From: Colletes latitarsis
Taxonomy: Eukaryota > Arthropoda > Insecta > Hymenoptera > Colletidae
Direction of reading: 5' to 3'
DNA: 64,000 bases
Assembly: GCF_051014445.1 (NCBI RefSeq)
Contig: NW_027488366.1
Coordinates: 26,058,001 to 26,122,000, forward strand
Shown piece after piece: positions 14,101 through 24,561 of this stretch. Position 1 is the first letter of the stretch. Each line of letters opens with the position of its first letter. The notes beneath the pieces were generated by a model, which ran no database searches, was not told the DNA's origin, and was given only the letters and a program-made list of their open reading frames with translations. The translations under genes and the position numbers were made by a program.

Positions 14101-17100
14101 GTTCAACGAGTATGTGTAGTGTGCGAAAGTATGAGTCTGATGAGGGCAAATCCCAGACCTATCCCAGACCTAACATGCGTTATCCTCTAAAATATTTATC
14201 AAGACCAGGTTTAATTGATTGTTTCAGTGTGGTCCCACACTACTACGTGATCCAAACCAGAAAAAACCCAGGATCTGTTCAACAAGTATGTGAAAAACGC
14301 GGAAAGTATGAGCCTGATGAGGGCAAATCCCAGACCTATCCCAGACCTAACTTGCGTTGTCCTCTAAGATATTGATGGAAACCAGGTTTAATTGACTGTT
14401 TCAGTGTTGTACTTCATTACTACGTGATGCAATCCAGAAAAAGCCCAGCATCTAGCCATCAAGTATGAGAAATATGCGAAAGAATGAGCCTGATGAGAGC
14501 AAATCCCAGACCTAACCTAGACCTAACATGAATTATTCTCTAAAATATTGATCGAAACCAGGTTTAATTGACTGTTTCAATGTGGTCCCACATTACTACG
14601 TGATCCAAACCAGAAAATAACCCAGGATCAGTCAAACGAGTATGTGAAGTGTGCGAAAGTATGAGCCTGATGAGAGCAAATCCCAGACCTAACCTAGACC
14701 TAACATGAATTATTCTCTAAAATATTGATCGAATCTAGGTTTAATTGACTGTTTCAGTGTGGCCCCACATTACTACGTGATCCAAACCAGAAAAAACCCA
14801 GGATCCGTTCAACAAGTATGTGAAGAATGCGAAAGTATGAGACTGATGAGTGAAAATCCCAGGCCTAACCTAGACCTAACATGCGTTATCCTCAAAAATA
14901 TTGATCGAAACCTGGTTTAATCGACTGTTTCAGTGTGGTACCACATTACTATGTTATCCAAACCAGAAAATAACCCAGGATCTGTTCAACGAGTATGTGA
15001 AGTGTGCGAAAGTATGAGTCTGATGAGGTCAAATCCCAAACCAATCCCAGGCTTAGCTTGCGTTATCCTCTAAAATATTGTTCGAAACCAGGTTTAATCG
15101 ACTGTTGCAGTGTGGTACCACATTACTACGTGTTCCAAACCAGAAAAAACCCAGGTTCCGTTCAACAAGTATGTGAAGAATGCGAAAGTATGAGTCTGAT
15201 GAGTGAAAATCCCAGACCTAACCGAGGCCTAACATGCGTTATCCTCTAAAATATTGATTGAAACCAGGTTTAATTGACTGTTTCAGCGTGGTACCACATT
15301 ACTACGTGATACAATCCAGAAACAGCCCAGGATCTAGCCATGCAGTATGAGAAATATGCGAAAGTATGAGTCTGATGGGGTCAAATCCCAGAACTATCCC
15401 AGACCTAACTTGCGTTATCCTCTAAAATATTGATTGAAACCAGGTTTAATCGACTGTTTCAGTGTGGTACCATATTACTACGTGATCTAATCCAGAAATA
15501 GCCCAGGATCTAGCCATGAGGTATGAGAAATATGCGAAAGTATGAGTCTGATGAGTGAAAATCCCAGGGCTAACCTAGACCTAACATGCGTTATCCTCTA
15601 AAATATTGATCGCAACCAGGTTTAATCGACTGTTTCAGTGTGGTACCACATCACTACGTGATCCAAACCAGAAAATACCGAGGATCTGTTCAACGAGTAT
15701 GTGAAGTGTGCGAAAGTATGAGTCTGATGTGGTCAAATCCCAGACCTATCCCAGACCTAACTTGCGTTATCCTCTAAAATATTGATTGAAACCAGGTTTA
15801 ATCGACTGTTTCAGTGTGGTACCACATTACTACGTGATCCAAACCAGAAAAAACCCAGGATCAGTTCAACAAGTATGTGAAGAATGCGAAAGTATGAGTC
15901 TGATGAGTGAAAATCCCAGGGCTAACCTAGACCAAACATGCGTTATCCTCTAAGATATTGATGGAAACCAGGTTTAATTGACTGTTTCAGTGTTGTACTT
16001 CATTACTACGTGATGCAATCCAGAAAAAGCCCAGGATCTAGCCATCAAGTATGAGAAATATGCGAAAGAATGAGCCTGATGTGAGCAAATCCCAGACCTA
16101 ACCTAGACCTAACATGAATTATTCTCCAAAATGTTGATCGAAACCAGGTTTAATTGACTGTTTCAGTGTGGTCCCACATTACTACGTGATCCAAACCAGA
16201 AAAAACCTAGGATCCGTTCAACAAGTATGTGAAGAATGCGAAAGTATGAGCCTGACGAGTGAAAATCCCAGGCCTAACCTAGACCTAACATGCGTTATCC
16301 TCAAAAATATTGATCGAAACCTGGTTTAATCGACTGTTTCAGTGTGGTACCACATCACTACGTGATCCAAACCAGAAAATACCCAGGATCTGTTCAACGA
16401 GTATGTGAAGTGTGCGAAAGTGTGAGTCTGATGAGGTCAAATCCCAGACCAATCCCAGACTTAACTTGCGTTATCCTCTTAAATATTGATCGAAACCAGG
16501 TTTAATCGACTGTTTCAGTGTGGTACCACATTACTACGTGATCCAAACCAGAAAAAACCCAGGATCTGTTCAACGAGTATGTGAAGTGTGCGAAAGTATG
16601 AGTCTGATGAGGGCAAATCCCCGACCTATCCCAGACCTAACTTGCGTTGTCCTCTAAGATATTGATGGAAACCAGGTTTAATTGACTGTTTCAGTGTTGT
16701 ACTTCATTACTACGCGATGCAATCCAGAAAAAGCCCAGGATCTAGATATCAAGTATGAGAAATATGCGAATGAATGAGCCTGATGAGAGCAAATCCCAGA
16801 CCTAACCTAGACCTAACATGAATTATTCTCTAAAATATTGATCGAAACCAGGTTCAATTGACTGTTTCAGTGTGGTCCCACATTACTACGTGATCCAAAC
16901 CAGAAAAAACCCAGGATCCGTTCAACAAGTATGTGAAGAATGCGAAAGTATGAGCCTGATGAGTGAAAACCCCAGGCCTAACCTAGACCTGACATGCGTT
17001 ATCCTCAAAAATATTAATCGAAACCTGGTTTAATCGACTGTTTCAGTGTGGTACCACATTACTACGTGATCCAAACCAGAAAAACCCAGGATCTGTTCAA

Positions 17101-19584
17101 CGAGTATGTGTAGTGTGCGAAAGTATGAGTCTGATGAGGGCAAATCCCAGACCTATCCCAGACCTAACATGCGTTATCCTCTAAAATATTTATCAAGACC
17201 AGGTTTAATTGATTGTTTCAGTGTGGTCCCACACTACTACGTGATCCAAACCAGAAAAAACCCAGAATCTGTTCAACAAGTATGTGAAAAACGCGGAAAG
17301 TATGAGCCTGATGAGGGCAAATCCCAGACCTATCCCAGACCTAACTTGCGTTGTCCTCTAAGATATTGATGGAAACCAGGTTTAATTGACTGTTTCAGTG
17401 TTGTACTTCATTACTACGTGATGCAATCCAGAAAGAGCCCAGCATCTAGCCATCAAGTATGAGAAATATGCGAAAGAATGAGTCTGATGAGTGAAAATCC
17501 CAGGCCTAACCTAGACCTAACATGCGTTATCCTCAAAAATATTGATCGAAACCTGGTTTAATCTACCGTTTCAGTGTGGTATCACATTACTATGTGATCT
17601 AAACCAGAAAATAACCCAGGATCTGTTCAACGAGTATGTGAAGTGTGCGAAAGTGTGAGTCTGATGAGGTCAAATCCCAGACCAATCCCAGACTTAACTT
17701 GCGTTATCCTCTTAAATATTGATCGAAACCAGGTTTAATCGACTGTTTCAGTGTGGTACCACATTACTACGTGATCCAAACCAGAAAAAACCCAGGATCT
17801 GTTCAACGAGTATGTGAAGTGTGCGAAAGTATGAGTCTGATGAGGGCAAATCCCCGACCTATCCCAGACCTAACTTGCGTTGTCCTCTAAGATATTGATG
17901 GAAACCAGGTTTAATTGACTGTTTCAGTGTTGTACTTCATTACTACGCGATGCAATCCAGAAAAAGCCCAGGATCTAGATATCAAGTATGAGAAATATGC
18001 GAATGAATGAGCCTGATGAGAGCAAATCCCAGACCTAACCTAGACCTAACATGAATTATTCTCTAAAATATTGATCGAAACCAGGTTCAATTGACTGTTT
18101 CAGTGTGGTCCCACATTACTACGTGATCCAAACCAGAAAAAACCCAGGATCCGTTCAACAAGTATGTGAAGAATGCGAAAGTATGAGCCTGATGAGTGAA
18201 AACCCCAGGCCTAACCTAGACCTGACATGCGTTATCCTCAAAAATATTAATCGAAACCTGGTTTAATCGACTGTTTCAGTGTGGTACCACATTACTACGT
18301 GATCCAAACCAGAAAAACCCAGGATCTGTTCAACGAGTATGTGTAGTGTGCGAAAGTATGAGTCTGATGAGGGCAAATCCCAGACCTATCCCAGACCTAA
18401 CATGCGTTATCCTCTAAAATATTTATCAAGACCAGGTTTAATTGATTGTTTCAGTGTGGTCCCACACTACTACGTGATCCAAACCAGAAAAAACCCAGGA
18501 TCTGTTCAACAAGTATGTGAAAAACGCGGAAAGTATGAGCCTGATGAGGGCAAATCCCAGACCTATCCCAGACCTAACTTGCGTTGTCCTCTAAGATATT
18601 GATGGAAACCAGGTTTAATTGACTGTTTCAGTGTTGTACTTCATTACTACGTGATGCAATCCAGAAAAAGCCCAGCATCTAGCCATCAAGTATGAGAAAT
18701 ATGCGAAAGAATGAGCCTGATGAGAGCAAATCCCAGACCTAACCTAGACCTAACATGAATTATTCTCTAAAATATTGATCGAAACCAGGTTTAATTGACT
18801 GTTTCAATGTGGTCCCACATTACTACGTGATCCAAACCAGAAAATAACCCAGGATCAGTCAAACGAGTATGTGAAGTGTGCGAAAGTATGAGCCTGATGA
18901 GAGCAAATCCCAGACCTAACCTAGACCTAACATGAATTATTCTCTAAAATATTGATCGAATCTAGGTTTAATTGACTGTTTCAGTGTGGCCCCACATTAC
19001 TACGTGATCCAAACCAGAAAAAACCCAGGATCCGTTCAACAAGTATGTGAAGAATGCGAAAGTATGAGACTGATGAGTGAAAATCCCAGGCCTAACCTAG
19101 ACCTAACATGCGTTATCCTCAAAAATATTGATCGAAACCTGGTTTAATCGACTGTTTCAGTGTGGTACCACATTACTATGTTATCCAAACCAGAAAATAA
19201 CCCAGGATCTGTTCAACGAGTATGTGAAGTGTGCGAAAGTATGAGTCTGATGAGGTCAAATCCCAAACCAATCCCAGGCTTAGCTTGCGTTATCCTCTAA
19301 AATATTGTTCGAAACCAGGTTTAATCGACTGTTGCAGTGTGGTACCACATTACTACGTGTTCCAAACCAGAAAAAACCCAGGTTCCGTTCAACAAGTATG
19401 TGAAGAATGCGAAAGTATGAGTCTGATGAGTGAAAATCCCAGACCTAACCGAGGCCTAACATGCGTTATCCTCTAAAATATTGATTGAAACCAGGTTTAA
19501 TTGACTGTTTCAGCGTGGTACCACATTACTACGTGATACAATCCAGAAACAGCCCAGGATCTAGCCATGCAGTATGAGAAATAT
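11131..19584. repeat. Tandem duplication of a 4,227-bp (24-monomer) block
   Basis: The block at about 11,131-15,357 is repeated at about 15,358-19,584, offset by 4,227 bp (24 x 176 + 3). Recurring signatures include CCAGAACTATCCC, ACCATATTACTACGTGATCT, GCCATGAGGTATGAG, a five-A CCAGAAAAACCCAGG box, and TGTGTAGTGTGCG. The few differences seen are single bases such as GATGAGAGC against GATGTGAGC. The junction falls in the GCGAAAGTATGAG box shared by all monomers, as expected for unequal crossover in register. Confidence 0.93.
12155..14490. repeat. Nested 1,233-bp (7-monomer) duplication inside the 4,227-bp block
   Basis: About 1.1 kb starting near 12,155 recurs 1,233 bp later, from about 13,388 to 14,490. 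Shared markers are TATCCTCTTAAATATTG, CTACGCGATGC, CTAGATATCAAG and GTGTAGTGTGCG. Because the same internal duplication is present in both copies of the 4,227-bp block (again at about 16,380-18,715), it must predate that larger duplication. This gives a relative order of events. Confidence 0.85.
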
Positions 19585-19799
19585 GCGAAAGTATGAGCCT
19601 GATGAGGGCAAATCCTAGACCTAACCCAGACCTAACATGCGTTATCCTCTAAAATATTTATCAAGACCAGGTTTAATTGATTGTTTCAGTGTGGTCCCAC
19701 ATTACTAAGTGATCCAAACGTGAAAAAACCCAGGATCTGTTCAACATGTATGAGAAATATGCGAAAGAATGAGCCTGATGAGAGCAAATCCCAAACCTA

Positions 19800-22290
19800 A
19801 CCTAGACATCACATGAATTATTCTCCAAAATATTGATCGAAACCTGGTTTAATCGACTGTTTCAGTGTGGTACCACATTACTATGTGATCCAAACCAGAA
19901 AATAACCCAGGATCTGTTCAACGAGTATGTGAAGTGTGCGAAAGTATGAGTCCGATGGGGTCAAATCCCAGACCTATCCCAGACCTAACTTGCGTTATCC
20001 TCTAAAATATTGATTGAAACCAGGTTTAATCGACTGTTTCAGTGTGGTACCACATTACTACGTGATCCAAACCAGAAATAGCCCAGGATCTAGCCATGAA
20101 GTATGAGAAATATGCGAAAGTATGAGCCTGATGAGGGCAAATCCTAGACCTATCCCAGACCTAACATGCGTTATCCTCTAAATTATTTATCAAGACCAGG
20201 TTTAATTGATTGTTTCAGTGTGGTCCCACATTACTACGTGATCCAAACCAGAAAAAACCCATGATCCGTTCAACAAGTACGTGAAGAATGCGAAAGTATG
20301 AGTCTGATGAGTGAAAATCCCAGACCTAACCAAGACCTAACATGCGTTATCCTCAAAAATATTGATCGAAACCTGGTTTAATTGACTGTTTCAGCGTGGT
20401 ACCAAATAACTACGTGATACAATCCAGAAACAGCCCAGGATCTAGCCATGAAGTATGAGAAATATCCGAAAGTATGAGTCTGATGAGTGAAAATCCCAGG
20501 GCTAACCTAGACCTAACATGCGTTATCCTCTAAAATATTGATCGCAACCAGGTTTAATCGACTGTTTCAGTGTGGTACCACATTACTATGTGATCCAAAC
20601 GAGAAAATAACCCAGGATCTGTTCAACGAGTATGTGAACTGTGCGAAAGTATGAGTCTGATGAGGGTAAATCCCAGACCTATCCCAGACCTAAAATGCGT
20701 TATCCTCTAAAATATTTATCAAGATCAGGTTTAATTGATTGTTTCAGTGTGGTCCCACACTACTACGTGATCCAAACCAGAAAAAACCCAGGATCTGTTC
20801 AACAAGTATGTGAAAAACGCGGAAAGTATGAGCCTGATGAGGGCAAATCCCAGACCTATCCCAGACCTAACTTGCGTTGTCCTCTAAGATAATGATGGAA
20901 ACCAGGTTTAATTGACTGTTTCAGTGTTGTACTTCATTACTACGTGATGCAATCCAGAAAAAGCCCAGCATCTAGCCATCAAGTATGAGAAATATGCGAA
21001 AGAATGAGCCTGATGAGAGCAGATCCCAGACCTAACCTAGACATAACATGAATTATTCTCCAAAATATTGATCGAAACCTGGTTTAATCGACTGTTTCAG
21101 TGTGGTACCACATTACTATGTGATCCAAACCAGAAAATAACCCAGGATCTGTTCAACGAGTATGTGAAGTGTGCGAAAGTATGAGTCCGATGGGGTCAAA
21201 TCCCAGACCTATCCCAGACCTAACTTGCGTTATCCTCTAAAATATTGATTGAAACCAGGTTTAATCGACTGTTTCAGTGTGGTACCACATTACTACGTGA
21301 TCCAAACCAGAAATAGCCCAGGATCTTGCCATGAAGTATGAGAAATATGCGAAAGTATGAGCCTGATGAGGGCAAATCCTAGACCTATCCCAGACCTAAC
21401 ATGCGTTATCCTCTAAATTATTTATCAAGACCAGGTTTAATTGATTGTTTCAGTGTGGTCCCACATTACTACGTGATCCAAACCAGAAAAAACCCATGAT
21501 CCGTTCAACAAGTATGTGAAGAATGCGAAAGTATGAGTCTGATGAGTGAAAATCCCAGACCTAACCAAGACCTAACATGCGTTATCCTCAAAAATATTGA
21601 TCGAAACCTGGTTTAATTGACTGTTTCAGCGTGGTACCAAATAACTACGTGATACAATCCAGAAACAGCCCAGGATCTAGCCATGAAGTATGAGAAATAT
21701 GCGAAAGTATGAGTCTGATGAGTGAAAATCCCAGGGCTAACCTAGACCTAACATGCGTTATCCTCTAAAATATTGATCGCAACCAGGTTTAATCGACTGT
21801 TTCAGTGTGGTACCACATTACTATGTGATCCAAACGAGAAAATAACCCAGGATCTGTTCAACGAGTATGTGAACTGTGCGAAAGTATGAGTCTGATGAGG
21901 GTAAATCCCAGACCTATCCCAGACCTAAAATGCGTTATCCTCTAAAATATTTATCAAGATCAGGTTTAATTGATTGTTTCAGTGTGGTCCCACACTACTA
22001 CGTGATCCAAACCAGAAAAAACCCAGGATCTGTTCAACAAGTATGTGAAAAACGCGGAAAGTATGAGCCTGATGAGGGCAAATCCCAGACCTATCCCAGA
22101 CCTAACTTGCGTTGTCCTCTAAGATAATGATGGAAACCAGGTTTAATTGACTGTTTCAGTGTTGTACTTCATTACTACGTGATGCAATCCAGAAAAAGCG
22201 CAGCATCTAGCCATCAAGTATGAGAAATATGCGAAAGAATGAGCCTGATGAGAGCAGATCCCAGACCTAACCTAGACATAACATGAATTA
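19800..22290. repeat. Tandem duplication of a 1,235-bp (7-monomer) block
   Basis: Copies at about 19,800-21,034 and 21,035-22,290 share rare variants at a 1,235-bp offset (7 x 176 + 3). These include AGTATGAGTCCGATGGGG, CTCTAAATTATTTATC, ACCAAATAACTACGTG, CAAACGAGAAAATAAC and GACCTAAAATGCG. A few single-base differences exist, such as ATATCCG against ATATGCG. Confidence 0.88.
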
Positions 22291-23854
22291 TTCTCTAAAA
22301 TATTGATCGAAACCAGGTTTAATTGACTGTTTCAGTGTGGTCCCACATTACTACGTGATCCAAACCAGAAAATAACCCAGGATCTGTCAAACGAGTATGT
22401 GAAGTGTGCGAAATTATGAGCCTGATGAGAGCAAATCCCAGACCTAACCTAGACCTAACATGAATTATTCTCTAAAATATTGATCGAATCTAGGTTTAAT
22501 TGACTGTTTCAGTGTGGCCCCACATTACTACGTGATCCAAACCAGAAAAAGCCCAGTATCCGTTCAACAAGTATGTGAAGAATGCGAAAGTATGAGACTG
22601 ATGAGTGAAAATCCCAGGCCTAACCTAGACCTAACATGCGTTATCCTCAAAAATATTGATCGAAACCTGGTTTAATCGACTGTTTCAGTGTGGTACCACA
22701 TTACTATGTTATCCAAACCAGAAAATAACCCAGGATCTGTTCAACGAGTATGTGAAGTGTGCGAAAGTATGAGTCTGATGAGGTCAAATCCCAAACCAAT
22801 CCCAGACTTAACTTGCGTTATCCTCTAAAATATTGATCGAAACCAGGTTTAATCGAATGTTGCAGTGTGGTACCACATTACTACGTGATCCAAACCAGAA
22901 AAAACCCAGGATCCGTCCAACAAGTATGTGAAGAATGCGAAAGTATGAGTCTGATCAGTGAAAATCTCAGGCCTTACCTAGACCTAACTTGCGTTGTCCT
23001 CTAAAACATTGATGAAAACCAGGTTTCATTGACTGTTTCAGTGTGGTACTACATTACTACGTGATGCAATCCAGAAAAAGCCCAGGATCTAGCCAACAAG
23101 TATGAGAAATATGCGAAAGAATGAGCCTGATGAGAGCAAATCCCAGACCTAACCTAGACCTAACATGCGTTATCCTCTAAAATATTGAGCGAAACCAGGT
23201 TTAATGAACTGTTTCAGTGTGGCCCTACATTACTACGTGATCCAAACCAGAAAAAACCCAGGATCCGTTCAACAAGTATGTGAAGAATGCGAAAGTATGA
23301 GTCTGATGAGTGAAAATCCCAGGGCTAACCTAGACCTAACATGCGTTATCCTCTAAAATATTGATCGCAACCAGGTTTAATCGACTGTTTCAGTGTGGTA
23401 CCACATCACTACGTGATCCAAACCAGAAAATACCCAGGATCTGTTCAACGAGTATGTGAAGTGTGCGAAAGTGTGAGTCTGATGAGGTCAAATCCCACAC
23501 CAATCCCAGACTTAACTTGCGTTATCCTCTAAAATATTGATCGAAACCAGGTTTAATCGACTGTTTCAGTGTGGTACCACATTACTACGTGATCCAAACC
23601 AGAAAAAACCCAGGATCCGTTCAACAAGTATGTGAAGAATGCGAAAGTATGAGTCTGATGAGTGATAATCCCAGACCTAACCTAGACCTAACATGCGTTA
23701 TCCTCTAAAATATTGATCCAAACCAGGTTCAATGGACTGTTTCAGTGTGGTACCATACTACTACGCGATCCAAACCAGAAAAAACCCAGGATCTGTTCAA
23801 AAAGTATGTGAAAAACGCGAAAGTATGAGCCTGATGAGGGCAAATCCAAGACCT

Positions 23855-23865
23855 ATCCCAGACCT

Positions 23866-23870
<5 letters not shown>
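23855..23870. repeat. Target-site duplication, left copy (element 1)
   Basis: The 16 bases ATCCCAGACCTAACTT precede and merge with the poly-T and are repeated immediately after the far end of the insert at 24,546-24,561. The final TT could belong to the poly-T, so the duplication is 14-16 bp. Removing the insert and one copy restores an ordinary A-type monomer. Confidence 0.85.

Positions 23871-23900
<30 letters not shown>
23869..23900 (-). other. Poly-A tail of element 1 (read as poly-T)
   Basis: There are 32 uninterrupted T on the plus strand, adjoining the element's 3' terminal GTCGTGGGG complement. The first two T may belong to the target-site duplication. The absence of interruptions is consistent with a young insertion. 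Confidence 0.93.
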
Positions 23901-23901
<1 letters not shown>

Positions 23902-24416
23902 TCGTGGGGAAAATCTTCGAAAGACTCCCTCCCACCTCCTTGGGGAGAGGTGGGAGGGGTGTGTGGGATTCCCCGCGCCCGTACAACGACAGGCGCGGGA
24001 CCTACCCACTAAAAACCCCACGGTGACCCTTCGGCACGCTTTGGGAGGATACCGGGAATCGCTCGAATCATTCTTCCGGTATCCTCCCCGTGCCCGCGCT
24101 TTCGCGCCCATCCCCCGGGGGGACAATCGGTCCCCCCAGTAGACACACTGCCTCATAGCGGCGGGACGGGGCCACTCCATCCCGCCGCTATCCGTCCCGG
24201 GGCCGCGTTTAGTGGTGGCTGCGAGCCCCAACTCGCAACCGCCCGCGACCCCGTTTCCACCCCTTGGCGGCCGGGCGTTCATGGCCGCACCAGACCGCCG
24301 AGGGTGCCTCCCCTTGCGTCGGACCGGTAGGGGGAGGCACTCCTACCCCCAACCGGTCCGACCCGGCGCCGCCTGGCGGGAGGAGGGTCCCCTCAGGACC
24401 CCCCTCCCAGCCTAGG

Positions 24417-24545
24417 TCATCCGCCACGCCGAGGCGGCCGCCCGCGACGCCTCGCGACCGGGCGACGACCTCGGGCCACCGCCCGAGCGCGAGCTTCAGC
24501 GCGCCGCTGAAGCTCGCGCTCCCTCCCCGCGGCCTCCTTCTGCAA
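24417..24545 (-). pseudogene. Extreme C-terminal remnant of retrotransposon ORF2
   Basis: This is the complement of the final ~42 codons of the ORF2 found intact at 56,829-56,957, ending in TGA (complement at 24,417-24,419). The encoded tail is strongly basic and Arg-rich. It includes a 16-bp perfect inverted repeat (arms 24,485-24,500 and 24,506-24,521) identical in pairing to that of the longer copy. There is no start codon, no reverse transcriptase domain and no expected product. Confidence 0.85.
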
Positions 24546-24561
24546 ATCCCAGACCTAACTT
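24546..24561. repeat. Target-site duplication, right copy (element 1)
   Basis: Exact repeat of 23,855-23,870. The match to the longer retrotransposon copy ends precisely at 24,545, so the junction is clean with no extra bases. The duplicated target lies in the CCTAAC-containing segment of the satellite monomer. Confidence 0.85.

Larger units (their letters stand above)
1..23868. repeat. A-type ~176-bp satellite array (left block)
   Basis: Head-to-tail monomers of about 176 bp, all in one orientation, cover this stretch with no unique sequence between them. Each unit has in order: a GGATCYG or GGATCTAGCC box, GTATGTGAA or GTATGAGAA, GCGAAAGTATGAG, a CCCAGACCTAAC-rich segment, TTATCCTCTAAAATATTGAT, CCAGGTTTAAT, TTTCAGTGTGGTACCACATT and CTACGTGATCC. 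Two box variants alternate irregularly: GTTCAACAAGTATGTGAA and AGCCATCAAGTATGAGAA. The unit length is close to a nucleosome repeat, which is common for centromeric and pericentromeric satellites, but location on the chromosome is inference. Reading frames of 60-90 codons seen here are by-products of the repeat and show no protein-like constraint. Confidence 0.97.
23869..24545 (-). mobile_element. 5'-truncated R1-clade non-LTR retrotransposon remnant (element 1)
   Basis: A GC-rich insert interrupts an A-type satellite monomer. It begins with 32 T (23,869-23,900), the complement of a 3' poly-A tail, so the element runs on the minus strand. The remaining 645 bp match, in reverse complement and without net length change, the last 645 bp of the longer copy (56,829-57,473). 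I counted about seven mismatches by eye. It contains only the last ~42 codons of ORF2 and the whole 3' UTR. Flanking 14-16-bp duplications and the poly-A tail mark insertion by target-primed reverse transcription with early 5' truncation. It cannot encode any mobility function. The conserved inverted repeats of the 3' region are all present here too. Confidence 0.93.

Noticed and set aside
1274..22127. Plus-strand frames of 63-87 codons (MRKYESDEGKSQTYP- and MRYPLKYLSR-like) as a small-protein family
   Set aside because: They coincide with satellite monomers, run across monomer boundaries with frame changes, lack any domain, and appear or vanish with single-base satellite variants.
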